The position numbers were made by a program, and so were the translations under genes. From Novosphingobium indicum (GTDB lineage: Bacteria > Pseudomonadota > Alphaproteobacteria > Sphingomonadales > Sphingomonadaceae), in contig NZ_BMLK01000022.1 of the NCBI RefSeq assembly GCF_014645195.1, positions 1 through 64,000 on the forward strand: a stretch of DNA of 64,000 nt, given 5' to 3'. Positions 26,922 to 36,710 of this stretch are shown piece by piece. Under the pieces are notes generated by a model. The model worked only from the letters and a program-made list of their open reading frames with translations. It was not told the origin of the DNA and did no database searches. Every line of letters starts with the position of its first letter. Position 1 is the first letter of the stretch.

Positions 26922-26953
26922 AACTTTACAAGGAAAATCTGTCAAGTTTGACA
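26922..26953 (+). promoter_or_regulatory. Direct-repeat RamB/ScfR-like operator
   Basis: AACTTTACAA (26922-26931) and AAGTTTGACA (26944-26953) are spaced 22 bp apart, two DNA turns, between the regulator and isocitrate lyase genes. They resemble the AACTTTGCAAA-type site described for RamB. Confidence 0.45.
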
Positions 26954-27044
26954 ACGACACTTCGCAGCCTGTTTCGGGGTGAGAAATTTATGCCTAGTTG
27001 CAGCACATCGAACAGCAACATTCTTCCGCAAGGGATAGCGAATC

Positions 27045-28637
27045 GTGACTTACCAGAGCCAGATCATCGAAGCCGGAACCGCCATCGGCACCGAGCCCAA
27101 CTGGAACGGCATCGAACCGGAATCGGTCGCCCGCATGCGTCTGCAGAACCGCTTCCGCACCGGTCTCGACATCGCCCGCTACACGGCGAAGATCATGCGT
27201 CAGGACATGGCCGCCTACGATGCGGACCCTGCCAACTACACCCAGTCGCTGGGCTGCTGGCACGGTTTTATTGGCCAGCAGAAGATGATCAGCATCAAGA
27301 AGCACTTCGGCTCGACGAAGGGCCGCTACCTCTACCTGTCGGGCTGGATGGTCGCCGCCCTGCGCAGCGAATTCGGCCCCCTGCCCGACCAGTCGATGCA
27401 CGAGAAGACCTCGGTCCCGGCGCTGGTGGAAGAACTCTACACCTTCCTCAAGCAGGCCGACGCCCGCGAACTCGGCATGATGTTCCGCGATCTCGACAAG
27501 GCGCGCGACGCCGGAGACGCAATGGAAGCCAAGCGCATCGAAACCGCGATCGACAACTACGAAACGCACGTCGTTCCGATCATCGCCGACATCGACGCCG
27601 GCTTCGGCAATGCCGAAGCGACCTACCTGCTCGCCAAGAAGTTCATCGAGGCCGGCGCTTGCTGCCTGCAGATCGAGAACCAAGTCTCCGACGAGAAGCA
27701 GTGCGGCCACCAGGACGGCAAGGTTACCGTCCCGCACGAGGACTTCATCGCAAAGATCCGCGCGATCCGCTATGCCTTCATGGAAATGGGCGTCGACGAC
27801 GGTCTGATCGTGGCCCGCACCGACTCGCTCGGCGCCGGCCTGACCAAGCAGATCGCCTTCACCCGCGCCGCCGGCGACATCGGTGACCAGTACAACAGCT
27901 TCCTCGACTGCGAGGAAGTCGAGGCCGGCAACGTCGGCCACGGCGAAGTCCTGATCAGCCGCGACGGCAAGCTGATGAAGCCCAGGCGCCTGCCCAGCAA
28001 CCTCTACCAGTTCCGTCCGGGAACCGGCGAGGACCGCTGCGTGCTCGACTGCATCCACGCCCTGAAGAACGGCGCGGACCTGCTGTGGATCGAAACCGAG
28101 AAGCCGCACATCGGCCAGATCGGCGGCATGGTGAACCGCATCCGCGAAGTCATGCCCAACGCCAAGCTCGTCTACAACAACTCGCCCAGCTTCAACTGGA
28201 CGCTCAACTTCCGCCAGCAGGTGTTCGACGCCTGGGAGCAGGAAGGCCGCGACATGTCGGCATATGACCGTGCGAAGCTGATGAGCATCGACTACGACGG
28301 AACCGATCTGGCGGCAGAAGCCGACGAGCGCATCCGCACCTTCCAGAAGGATGCGGCGCGCGAGGCGGGCATCTTCCACCACCTGATCACCCTGCCGACG
28401 TACCACACGGCGGCGCTGAGCACCGACAACCTCGCCAAGGAATACTTCGGCGAACAGGGCATGCTCGGCTACGTCAAGGGCGTCCAGCGTCAGGAGATCC
28501 GCCAGGGCATCGCCTGCGTGAAGCACCAGAACATGGCCGGCTCCGACATCGGCGACGACCACAAGGAATACTTCGCCGGCGAAGCGGCTCTCAAGGCCGG
28601 CGGCGAGCACAACACGATGAACCAGTTCGCCGCCTGA
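27045..28637 (+). CDS. aceA: Isocitrate lyase
   Basis: A 530-aa glyoxylate-shunt enzyme splitting isocitrate into succinate and glyoxylate. Landmarks: ADIDAGFGN (181-189, metal site), the catalytic-loop cysteine C220 in DEKQCGHQDGK, and VYNNSPSFNW near residue 380. It is of the longer subgroup (E. coli AceA is 434 aa). The start is a GTG with AAGGGA about ten bases upstream. It allows growth on acetyl-CoA produced by the neighbouring catabolic genes. No malate synthase is in the window. The last codons (NQFAA) are repeated in the 3' untranslated region. Confidence 0.94.
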   Translation: MTYQSQIIEAGTAIGTEPNWNGIEPESVARMRLQNRFRTGLDIARYTAKIMRQDMAAYDADPANYTQSLGCWHGFIGQQKMISIKKHFGSTKGRYLYLSGWMVAALRSEFGPLPDQSMHEKTSVPALVEELYTFLKQADARELGMMFRDLDKARDAGDAMEAKRIETAIDNYETHVVPIIADIDAGFGNAEATYLLAKKFIEAGACCLQIENQVSDEKQCGHQDGKVTVPHEDFIAKIRAIRYAFMEMGVDDGLIVARTDSLGAGLTKQIAFTRAAGDIGDQYNSFLDCEEVEAGNVGHGEVLISRDGKLMKPRRLPSNLYQFRPGTGEDRCVLDCIHALKNGADLLWIETEKPHIGQIGGMVNRIREVMPNAKLVYNNSPSFNWTLNFRQQVFDAWEQEGRDMSAYDRAKLMSIDYDGTDLAAEADERIRTFQKDAAREAGIFHHLITLPTYHTAALSTDNLAKEYFGEQGMLGYVKGVQRQEIRQGIACVKHQNMAGSDIGDDHKEYFAGEAALKAGGEHNTMNQFAA

Positions 28638-28686
28638 AGCGGCTGGGGGAACCAGTTCGCCTCAGGGAGCTGGGGAACCAGTTCGC
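28621..28686 (+). repeat. Triplicated aceA 3' end segment
   Basis: ACCAGTTCGC occurs at 28621-28630 (end of aceA), 28651-28660 and 28677-28686. The last two are preceded by GCTGGGG(G)A and look like copies of the terminal codons in the untranslated region. Probably a slippage-type duplication. Confidence 0.6.
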
Positions 28687-28803
28687 AGCATGACCGCCGC
28701 GAACACTCAGAATTGCCGAGCGGGGCACCACTGTCCCTCGCCCCGCTCGGTAACAACCCGCTCACGGGATCAAACCACGCGAGCACCGGAAAGGAGACGT
28801 GAA

Positions 28804-28974
28804 ATGACGACTGCCACGATCGAACCGACCCGCGCACGCGCGGTACTCTCGAACGAGGATTTCAAGCTGCTGCAGGAAGCCGTTCGCTTCTATCTGCAGG
28901 CGCATCAGGACGATCCGATTTCGTCCAAGTATTCGAACCTCTATCACCGCCTCGGATCGGCGGTCCGTCGCTGA
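28804..28974 (+). CDS. Small conserved-looking hypothetical protein, 56 aa
   Basis: A short soluble protein starting MTTATIEPTRARAVL with a clear ribosome site (GGAAAGGAGACG). It is helical and charged, with a run FKLLQEAVRFYL that could form an amphipathic helix. It lies between isocitrate lyase and a strong terminator, so it is probably expressed, perhaps from the aceA transcript. No function can be assigned. Confidence 0.7.
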   Translation: MTTATIEPTRARAVLSNEDFKLLQEAVRFYLQAHQDDPISSKYSNLYHRLGSAVRR

Positions 28975-29008
28975 GGTTCAGCAAGAGTTTTCCTGGGGAG
29001 GAAAGCTT

Positions 29009-29042
29009 GGCCCGTCGCACGCCGGTGCGACGGGCCATTTTT
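29009..29042 (+). terminator. Rho-independent terminator
   Basis: Perfect 12-bp stem GGCCCGTCGCAC / GTGCGACGGGCC with loop GCCG, followed by ATTTTT. It closes the aceA and small-protein unit. Confidence 0.92.
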
Positions 29043-29154
29043 CTGAGATCGCAAGTATTACCAGCAACTTAAGTTTTGCTGTCGGCGCTATCGGGGATTC
29101 TGCGCAACAATCGCTTATGGTGACCGCAATTGCTGATCCCCTAGGCGGGTGTTC

Positions 29155-31533
29155 ATGGGGGACTTCCACGTCAATCCTATTGTTGCACTGGGCCTGGGCT
29201 TCGGCGATCTGCATCGGCCGGAAACGGTTCTGCTGACGCTTGCGCTGCTGTTCCTGGCGGGAACGGCTGCGATGCTTGCCTACGCGCCATCGTGGGTGGC
29301 ACGCCACGGCCGCGCCGGCATCACCGGCCTCACCGTGACAGTCGTTGGCTGCGCGGCCTATCTCTTCGCCACGTCTTTCCATGCCCGTGCAGCTCTTACC
29401 GGCACGACTTCCGCAACCATGGCGCTGATGGCCGCCGCGCTGATCTCGGTTGCAGCGGTGTGCCGTACACGCAAGGCGCTGGACCGGCACTCGCTGCAAT
29501 TTTCCATCCTGGTCAAGAACACGTCCGACTACGCGATCTGCATGCTCGACCGCCAAGGCCGCGTCTCGCACTGGAACGCCGGGGTGCAGGCGCTCACCGG
29601 CTACCACGAGCAGCAAGTTATCGGCATGCCGATCGCCCGCCTCTTCACGATTAAGGACTGCTCGGAAGGCCTGCCGAACCGTATCCTGGGCAGAGCGACG
29701 AGGACCGGCATCTGCAAGGGATATTGGATCTGCCGCCGCTCCGACGGCTCGCAGTTCTGGGCAGAAAGCACGCTTGAGAAGGTCTGCGACAGCAAGGGAC
29801 GGCACCTCGGTTTCTCGCTGATCACGCACGACGTCACCAAGATCAAGGAATCGCAGAAGCTCGCCGCAGAGGCATCGCAGCGGCTCGATACCGCGCTGGA
29901 GAACATGCACGAGGGGCTATGCCTGTTCGACGCGGACGAGCGGATCGTCCTGTGCAATCGGCGCTTTCGCGAATTCTGGGGCCTGAAGGAAGCCGATGCC
30001 GTGCCGGGCACGCCGCTTGGTCGGCTTATCGTTTCCGGCTTCATGAATCCGGACGGCGCCGATCAGGCAGCCAAGCAACTCTGGGAATTTCGCCGCATGC
30101 GCGATGAAGCGCTGTGCGAGGAAGACAGTCACCCGCTGGCGACCCAGCTTGGCGACAATCGCGTGGTGTCCATCGCCAACCGCGGCCTGCCCGACGGCGG
30201 ATGGGTGACGACATGCACCGACATTACCGAACAACACCAGTCCGAAGCGAAGATCGAGCACATGGCGCTGCACGATCCGCTTACCGGCCTCCCCAACCGC
30301 GCACGCTTCGCACGGCGGCTCGATGCCGAAATCGAGCAGGCTGCAACCAAGCGCAAGCGTGTGGCCGTCATTTCCATCGACCTCGACCAGTTCAAGGCCA
30401 TCAACGACACGCATGGCCACGCATTCGGCGACATGCTGCTGCAGACCATGGCGGATCGGCTCGCCGCGCAATGCCGCGACGGTGAAATCGCCGCGCGTCT
30501 AGGCGGGGACGAATTTGCGGCAGCCAAGACCTTTATCCACCGCGCAGAACTGAACGATTATATCGCGCGCCTGCGCAGCGCCCTGTCCGTGCCGGTCGAG
30601 ATCGAAGGACATACTCTCACCGTCGGCCTAGGCATCGGTGTCGCGCACTATCCCGAAGACGGCGCCAAGCGCGAGACCCTGCTCAACAACGCGGACCTGG
30701 CACGCAGACGCGCGAAATCGACGGTCGGGCAGACCGTATGCTTCTTCGAATCCGGCATGGACGAAAGTGCCCGTGAGCGCCGCAAACTCGCCATGGTCCT
30801 GCGCCATGCGCAAGAACGCGGCGAATTCGAACTGCTCTATCAGCCCCAGCGCCTGCTGCGGACCGGAGAAGTCTCGGGCTATGAGGCACTGCTGCGCTGG
30901 CACCACCCAGCCCTCGGCTTGGTATCTCCGTGCCAGTTTATTCCGCTGGCCGAGGAAACCGGCGACATCATCGTCATCGGCGAATGGGTGCTGCGCGAAG
31001 CCTGCATCGAAGCGCGCCAGTGGCCCGTGCAAATGAAGGTAGCCGTCAACCTGTCGCCGGTCCAGTTCCTCCAGCCCGGGCTGGTCGATCGCGTGCGCGC
31101 GATCCTGGTCGAATGCGGCCTTTCGCCCAACCGGCTGGAGCTGGAAATCACCGAGACCGCTATCATCAGTGACAAGCTGCGCGCGCTCCATTGCCTCCGC
31201 CAGTTCAAGGCCATGGGCGTCAAGGTGGCTCTGGACGACTTCGGTACGGGCTATTCCTCGCTCGACACGCTGCACTCGTTTCCATTCGACAAGATCAAGA
31301 TCGACAAGTCCTTCCTTCTGCGCGCCGAAGACAGCCCGCAGGCCCTTGCCATCGTGCGCACCGTGCTCGCGCTGGGACGCAGCCTGTCGATCCCGGTTCT
31401 TGCCGAGGGCGTGGAGAACGAACGCCAGCTCCGCATCCTGCAAAGTGAAGGCTGCGACGAGGCCCAGGGCTATTATTTCGGCCACCCGGCTCCCGCTCCC
31501 AGCCTCGCGCTTCCCAAAGCGGTGAATTCCTGA
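29155..31533 (+). CDS. Membrane-anchored PAS-GGDEF-EAL protein
   Basis: A 792-aa cyclic-di-GMP enzyme. Order: about three N-terminal membrane segments (residues 20-105), two PAS domains (about 115-235 and 245-350), GGDEF (motif LGGDEF near 452) and EAL (YEALLRW near 576; DDFGTGYSS; late EGVE). Both catalytic signatures are intact, so it could make or degrade c-di-GMP. An in-frame GTG lies two codons earlier; the ATG has the better spacing to AGGCGGG. It is followed by a second soluble GGDEF-EAL gene. Confidence 0.9.
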   Translation: MGDFHVNPIVALGLGFGDLHRPETVLLTLALLFLAGTAAMLAYAPSWVARHGRAGITGLTVTVVGCAAYLFATSFHARAALTGTTSATMALMAAALISVAAVCRTRKALDRHSLQFSILVKNTSDYAICMLDRQGRVSHWNAGVQALTGYHEQQVIGMPIARLFTIKDCSEGLPNRILGRATRTGICKGYWICRRSDGSQFWAESTLEKVCDSKGRHLGFSLITHDVTKIKESQKLAAEASQRLDTALENMHEGLCLFDADERIVLCNRRFREFWGLKEADAVPGTPLGRLIVSGFMNPDGADQAAKQLWEFRRMRDEALCEEDSHPLATQLGDNRVVSIANRGLPDGGWVTTCTDITEQHQSEAKIEHMALHDPLTGLPNRARFARRLDAEIEQAATKRKRVAVISIDLDQFKAINDTHGHAFGDMLLQTMADRLAAQCRDGEIAARLGGDEFAAAKTFIHRAELNDYIARLRSALSVPVEIEGHTLTVGLGIGVAHYPEDGAKRETLLNNADLARRRAKSTVGQTVCFFESGMDESARERRKLAMVLRHAQERGEFELLYQPQRLLRTGEVSGYEALLRWHHPALGLVSPCQFIPLAEETGDIIVIGEWVLREACIEARQWPVQMKVAVNLSPVQFLQPGLVDRVRAILVECGLSPNRLELEITETAIISDKLRALHCLRQFKAMGVKVALDDFGTGYSSLDTLHSFPFDKIKIDKSFLLRAEDSPQALAIVRTVLALGRSLSIPVLAEGVENERQLRILQSEGCDEAQGYYFGHPAPAPSLALPKAVNS

Positions 31534-31698
31534 AAGTTCACAAGTGTTCAGGATTAACGCGAGCGCCAGGCTACCCTCGCTGCACCAACCAGCGAAATGC
31601 TTGCAAATACATGCAAAAAAGTTGTGTGCTCCAGTGTTACAATGCAGAAAAAATTAACCCTCGCACCATAGCCTTCCGCTCAGCATCAGGGGGCTTAT

Positions 31699-33789
31699 GT
31701 GCATCGGCGATTTAGCATGGATCAAAGCGACATGATGGAGCCCGGCGAGGCGCTCCAGTCGCTCGATCATGCCCTCGAAGCGGCCTCCCGCGCGGAGAAG
31801 CGGCTGCGCGAAGCAATCGAGGTCTTGCCGCAAGGTATCGTCTTCCTCGACGAGAACGATCGCTACATCCTGTGGAACAAGCGCTATTCGGAGATCTACG
31901 AAAGATCGGCGGATCTCCTCGAGCCGGGCGTGAGGCTGGCCGATACGCTGCGCATCGGCGTGGAACGCGGCGATTACCCGGAAGCGCTGGGGCGCGAGGA
32001 AGAGTGGATCGCCGAACGCCTGACCCGCCTGCAGCAGCCCGGTGTCCGTCACGAGCAATGGCTGGCCAACGGTCGCTGCATCATGATCGAGGAACGCAAG
32101 GTCGACGGCTGCGGCACGATCGGCATCCGCGTCGACATCACCGACCTCAAGCAGAAGGAAGAAAACTTCCGCCTGCTGTTCGAGCGCAACCCGCTCGCCA
32201 TGCTCGTCTATGACGTCGACACGGGCCTGATCCGGGCCGCCAACGAGTCCGCCTGCACCTTCTTCGGTTACGAGCGTGAGGAAATGGCCGGTCTGCCTGC
32301 TCAGGCGCTCTTCCCCGAGGCCGTGCAGTCGGGCGCATCAGCCATGCTCGCCACCGACTATTCGGATTCCAATGCTTGCTGGCAGATGCTGCGGCGCGAC
32401 GGGTCCAGTGTGGAAGCCGTCGTGGCCACCCGCCTCTCCCGGCTCGAGGGCTACTCGGCAACCATCGTCTCGATCTTCGATGTGACCGAACGCCGACGCA
32501 TCGAACAGCGCATGACGCATATGGCCCGTCACGACGAACTGACCGGCCTTGCCAATCGCGCGCACTGCCGCGAGCATCTGGTCAACCTGCTGGAAGAAAC
32601 CGCCGGGAAGCAGACCGTCACCATCGCGCTTGTCGATCTCGACCACTTCAAGGCCGTCAACGACACTTACGGGCACATGTTCGGCGATGCCGTGCTCACC
32701 GAAGCGGCCCGGCGCATGCTGAAGCTGATCCCGCCCAATGCCCTGCTGTGCCGGATCGGCGGCGACGAGTTCGCGATCATCTTCCGCGGCTCCAGCCTTG
32801 CACAGGCGGAACTCGTCGCGAAGTCGGTCATCACCACGCTGACCGAGCCGTTCTTCGTTCACGGCCACCTCATTCACATCGGTGCAACGGTCGGGTTCGC
32901 GTCTTCCCCCGGCGACAGCCGCGATCCGGAAACGCTGCTGCGTTATGCCGACCTTGCGCTTTATGCCGCCAAGGGCGAGCAGCGTGGCAGCTGCCGGGCC
33001 TTCGCGACCGACATGGACGAGGCTGCACAACAGAAATGCCAGCTGGAAAAAGACTTCCGCGCCGCCGTCCGCAACGGCGAACTGGAAGTGCACTACCAGC
33101 CCCTCGTCAATCTCGGGACGGGCGAAGTGGAGTGCTACGAGGCGCTGCTGCGCTGGAACCACTCGGAGCGCGGTCTGGTCTCGCCGGAAACCTTCGTTCA
33201 ACTGGCGGAGGAAATGGGCCTTATCGACCAGCTCGGCCGCTACGTGCTCAACCAGGCCTGCCAGGAAGCGGCAGGCTGGCCCGAACACGTAAAAGTAGCC
33301 GTCAACGTGTCCCCGCTTCAGTTCCGCAACGGAAACCTGATCAGCACGGTGATCAATGCCCTTTCCGCCTCCGGCCTTGCCGCCGAACGGCTGGAACTGG
33401 AAATCACCGAAGCGGTAATGATGGAGAAAGGCCCCCGCTCCGGATCGATCATCCGCAACCTGCGGGCTTTCGGCATCGGCATTTCGCTCGACGATTTCGG
33501 CACCGGCTATTCCTCGCTGAGCTATCTGCTCGACTACCCGTTCACCAAGATCAAGATCGACAAGGCGTTCATTCTGAACCTCCATCAGGAAGCCAAGTCG
33601 CGCGCGGTCATCCGCGCCGTCATCGGTCTCGGCAAGAACCTCGGCCTTACCGTTGCGGCGGAAGGCATCGAGAACGAAGTCCAGCGCGACTATTTGCGCG
33701 AGGAAGGCTGCCTCCAGGGCCAAGGCTACCTGTTCGGCAAGCCCGAGCCGGTCTCACGGCTGCAGCTACCCGCCATCCGCGCCGCCTGA
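31699..33789 (+). CDS. PAS-GGDEF-EAL protein
   Basis: A 696-aa soluble c-di-GMP turnover protein. It opens with a coiled stretch (about 10-35), then two PAS domains (about 36-140 and 152-265), GGDEF (IGGDEF near 353) and EAL (YEALLRW near 480; DDFGTGYSSLSYLLD). All key motifs are intact. A GTG at 31699 has AGGGGG upstream and is preferred to the ATG at 31717, which lacks a ribosome site. It is separated from the first such gene by 165 bp and is probably a diverged duplicate lacking the membrane part. Confidence 0.9.
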   Translation: MHRRFSMDQSDMMEPGEALQSLDHALEAASRAEKRLREAIEVLPQGIVFLDENDRYILWNKRYSEIYERSADLLEPGVRLADTLRIGVERGDYPEALGREEEWIAERLTRLQQPGVRHEQWLANGRCIMIEERKVDGCGTIGIRVDITDLKQKEENFRLLFERNPLAMLVYDVDTGLIRAANESACTFFGYEREEMAGLPAQALFPEAVQSGASAMLATDYSDSNACWQMLRRDGSSVEAVVATRLSRLEGYSATIVSIFDVTERRRIEQRMTHMARHDELTGLANRAHCREHLVNLLEETAGKQTVTIALVDLDHFKAVNDTYGHMFGDAVLTEAARRMLKLIPPNALLCRIGGDEFAIIFRGSSLAQAELVAKSVITTLTEPFFVHGHLIHIGATVGFASSPGDSRDPETLLRYADLALYAAKGEQRGSCRAFATDMDEAAQQKCQLEKDFRAAVRNGELEVHYQPLVNLGTGEVECYEALLRWNHSERGLVSPETFVQLAEEMGLIDQLGRYVLNQACQEAAGWPEHVKVAVNVSPLQFRNGNLISTVINALSASGLAAERLELEITEAVMMEKGPRSGSIIRNLRAFGIGISLDDFGTGYSSLSYLLDYPFTKIKIDKAFILNLHQEAKSRAVIRAVIGLGKNLGLTVAAEGIENEVQRDYLREEGCLQGQGYLFGKPEPVSRLQLPAIRAA

Positions 33790-33794
33790 ACGCT

Positions 33795-34625
33795 TCAGGC
33801 CCCGGCCCGCGCCTTCTCCTGCTCGCGGGCGCGTTCCACCAGTTCATCGAGCGTCGCGTCCGAAAGCGCGACGCGTTGCAGCGCCCGTTCGCCTGCCGCC
33901 GGATCGGCCTGCGCGGTGCGCGCGTGCTGGAGCGCGATATTGTCGATCATCAACAGGTCGTGAAGCTGCCAGCGATGCTCATACCGCGCGCGCTCGGCAT
34001 AGAGGTGCGCGAACAGCCGGTCGAGCACGCTGCGGCTGCGCGCTTCATCGAGTTCGAGGATGCGGTCCGCGTGGTATTCGGTGACGAACAGTACCGGCTC
34101 ACCCGTCCCCGGATGCGGCAGGACCGTGGGATGCTCGGCGATGAAGACCGGCCAGTCGTAACCACTGGCAAACATGTCGAGCTTGTGGCGCAGCCTCGTC
34201 CCCTCGACGGCGGATTTCAGGTCTTCCGGCAAACTCCGCCAGGCCGCGACGCCGCTGACGAACGTGGTGGAAGTGGGCCCCTGCGGCAAGGCAATGGCAT
34301 GAAGGCAGATGCCGCGAATGGGATGGTCGGTGTAGGTCAGGTCCGAATGGAACGCGAGCGGCACCGCCCCGGCGGCATCGTCGTTATGCAGCACCGTGAC
34401 GTAATCGCCGTGCGCGCTGTTGGCGACCGGCGGAGGCGGGCCGAACCACGCGGCGATTTCCAGCTGCCGTTCGGGCGACAGACGCCCGCCGCCGCGAAAC
34501 AGCAGGAGCCCGCATTCTGCCCAGGCGGCCCGGAGCGCGGCGATCTCTTCCGCCGATCCCCCTGACTGCGTATCGAAATCGTGCACTTCGACACCGAAGT
34601 CGCGATGCAGTGGCCGGAACTTCAT
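33795..34625 (-). CDS. TauD/TfdA-family dioxygenase
   Basis: A 276-aa Fe(II)/2-oxoglutarate dioxygenase. The iron triad is visible as H93 and D95 (FHSDLTY) and H234 (ALQHAR); an arginine near 247-251 would hold 2-oxoglutarate. Family members release sulphite from taurine or oxidise carboxylic acids such as herbicides. The gene is convergent with the second GGDEF-EAL gene (5 bp gap). Substrate unknown. Confidence 0.85.
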   Translation of the reverse strand: MKFRPLHRDFGVEVHDFDTQSGGSAEEIAALRAAWAECGLLLFRGGGRLSPERQLEIAAWFGPPPPVANSAHGDYVTVLHNDDAAGAVPLAFHSDLTYTDHPIRGICLHAIALPQGPTSTTFVSGVAAWRSLPEDLKSAVEGTRLRHKLDMFASGYDWPVFIAEHPTVLPHPGTGEPVLFVTEYHADRILELDEARSRSVLDRLFAHLYAERARYEHRWQLHDLLMIDNIALQHARTAQADPAAGERALQRVALSDATLDELVERAREQEKARAGA

Positions 34626-34722
34626 CCGCCCTCTCCCCTTGCACTCTTGTTCGCCGAGTGCATGAAAGGTGCCTCATAATCTTCCGGGATTCCAGCCACA
34701 CCCGCGTTTCGGAGCCTGCCTG

Positions 34723-35652
34723 ATGAAAAGCATCGCCACCCTGACGATGAATCCGACCATCGACGTGTCCTACGACATCGCCAGGATGCAGCACACGCAC
34801 AAGATGCGCACCGACAACGAATGGTACGCACCGGGCGGTGGCGGCATCAATGTGGCGCGCGTCTTCGTGCGGCTCGGCGGCCATGCGCGGTCATACTATC
34901 TCTCGGGCGGATCCACCGGCCCCGCGCTCGACGGGCTGATTGACCTGCATCAGCTCGTGCGCACGCGCATTCCGATCTCGGGCCACACCCGCATCGCCTC
35001 CGCCGTGCTCGAACGGGAGAGCGGCAAGGAATACCGCTTCGTGCCGCAGGGCCCCACCATTTCCGAACGGGAATGGCGCGAATGCCTCGACCGCGTAGCC
35101 GAAGCCGATTGCGGAACCATGGTCATGAGCGGCTCGTTGCCACCCGGCGTCCCCGACGACTTCTATGCGCGGGTCACGCAGATATTGCAGCCACGCGGCA
35201 TCGAGCTTGTGCTCGACAGTTCCGGCCCCGCGCTGATCCACGGCATCGATGCCGGCTCGCTCTGGCTGGTGAAGCCGAGCCAGGGCGAGTTGCAGAACTA
35301 CGTCGGCCGCACGCTGGAAACGCCCGAGGACATCGGCAAGGAGGCCATGCGCATCGTCGAGGCCGGCAAGGCCCGGCTGGTGGCCGTCACCATGGGGCAT
35401 GAAGGCGCGGTACTGGCCCGCAAGGACGGCCCGCTGTTCCTGCCCGCCCTGAAGATCGAGGCCGCAAGCGCCGTCGGCGCCGGCGACAGCTTCGTGGCGG
35501 GCATGCTCTTCGCGCTGCACGCCGGACAAAGCGAGGCAGAAGCCTTCCGCCTTGGCGTGGCGTCCGGGTCAGCCGCCGTGCTGCGCGCGGGCACCGGCCT
35601 TGCCCATCCGGGGGATGTCGAGCGCCTGCTGGAACAGGTTCAGCCGCTTTAG
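34723..35652 (+). CDS. 1-phosphofructokinase/PfkB-family sugar kinase
   Basis: A 309-aa ribokinase-fold enzyme. The N-terminal TLTMNPTIDVSYD and GGGGINVARV are typical of the 6-/1-phosphofructokinase (LacC/PfkB) branch, and VGAGDSF near residue 253 holds the catalytic Asp. The ATG at 34723 is chosen; an upstream frame extension is not family-like. It stands alone, without a PTS, so phosphofructokinase-2-like activity on fructose-6-P or tagatose-6-P is most likely. Confidence 0.85.
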   Translation: MKSIATLTMNPTIDVSYDIARMQHTHKMRTDNEWYAPGGGGINVARVFVRLGGHARSYYLSGGSTGPALDGLIDLHQLVRTRIPISGHTRIASAVLERESGKEYRFVPQGPTISEREWRECLDRVAEADCGTMVMSGSLPPGVPDDFYARVTQILQPRGIELVLDSSGPALIHGIDAGSLWLVKPSQGELQNYVGRTLETPEDIGKEAMRIVEAGKARLVAVTMGHEGAVLARKDGPLFLPALKIEAASAVGAGDSFVAGMLFALHAGQSEAEAFRLGVASGSAAVLRAGTGLAHPGDVERLLEQVQPL

Positions 35653-35765
35653 GCAGCGACCAGCAATTCCCGTCAGCGAATGAAAGACTGCTTTCAGGAG
35701 ATGCTTTGAACAGGTCGAATGGCGGCAATGTCGGGGAGGGCGGACATCGACAAAGGCGACCATAG

Positions 35766-36582
35766 CGACCGCAATGGGCCGGTTGCCGACTGACGGCTAT
35801 CGGAACAATAATTCAAATTGGCGGCATTCACCGCGCGCCAAAGAAATTTGCCTCGAAGTCACCCAAGGTAAATGACCTCAACCGCCCTCGGGTAGACCAC
35901 ACGCTGCGCGTTCCTCTGCCTGCCAATCCAGAAACGCCCAGCACTGCGTATCCCATCGGTTTAGTAGCTCTTGCATTTCCTTCATCTGGTCTCGCAGAAC
36001 CTCGACGTTGATTAGCTTATGCTCAGTGAGGTGCCGATTGTTTCGCACGTCCTCAGGATACCTAAAAACCTGCCCTGTGGGATCGATATCGTTGAAGTGC
36101 CCGACTAGCTCTCCCACGCGGGCAACCGCCTCCGGTTCGATGAGATCATCGTCAATTTTATCAGTGAGCCGCTGAACCTCTTTCCATAAACCCTCCATAT
36201 TATGGATTTTTCTAGGATTCCCGTCATCAGCCAAAATCAGGTTTAGCATATGGATTAGATGCTTTAACATCAGTTCGATACCATGCCGGTATGAGAAGGC
36301 GATGGGGTAGACGAGCAAATCGATCTTAGCTGTCGATGCTTCGACCGATTGCACGGCGACATGACCAGCCTCAAAGAATCCCTCTGCATAATGGAACATC
36401 GTGTATGGGCCGCCATTGTCGCCCACGCAGGCATTCATGTTCCAGTGCTCGCCGTTGGTGAACAATGGGTTTTCGGGTTGGACGACTTTGGGGATCATGC
36501 GTCGAGATTATCCTTTCTCTCTCTGGATGTGAACGGCCGGTTTCAGGACTGTCAAACGAACTCTTCTACGACCGCAATGGGC
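35766..36582. repeat. 14-bp direct repeats flanking a hypothetical gene
   Basis: CGACCGCAATGGGC is found at 35766-35779 and 36569-36582, on either side of the lower-GC gene at 35878-36498. GC(G/A)GCAATGTCGG also occurs near each copy, in different order. It may mark an inserted cassette, or belong to a family of intergenic repeats. Confidence 0.45.
35878..36498 (-). CDS. Hypothetical protein, HEPN-like features, 206 aa
   Basis: Not recognised with confidence. The central part reads YRHGIELMLKHLIHML followed by HNMEGLWKEVQRL, a pattern of two helices reminiscent of HEPN domains in defence-associated or nucleotidyltransferase-linked proteins; this is a weak similarity by eye. No signal peptide or membrane segment. 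Composition is more AT-rich than its neighbours, and the gene stands between 14-bp direct repeats. It may be acquired. Confidence 0.6.
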   Translation of the reverse strand: MIPKVVQPENPLFTNGEHWNMNACVGDNGGPYTMFHYAEGFFEAGHVAVQSVEASTAKIDLLVYPIAFSYRHGIELMLKHLIHMLNLILADDGNPRKIHNMEGLWKEVQRLTDKIDDDLIEPEAVARVGELVGHFNDIDPTGQVFRYPEDVRNNRHLTEHKLINVEVLRDQMKEMQELLNRWDTQCWAFLDWQAEERAACGLPEGG

Positions 36583-36710
36583 GCGAAGCAGCCATTGTTG
36601 CTATGCAGCAATGTCGGCGTGTCCGGAAAGGCAGGTTCCGGCGAAAAATGATGGAAAGCTGACGCGAAGGGGCATGAAAAAATTTGCCCCCGCAGCCAAA
36701 GACTCAAGCC

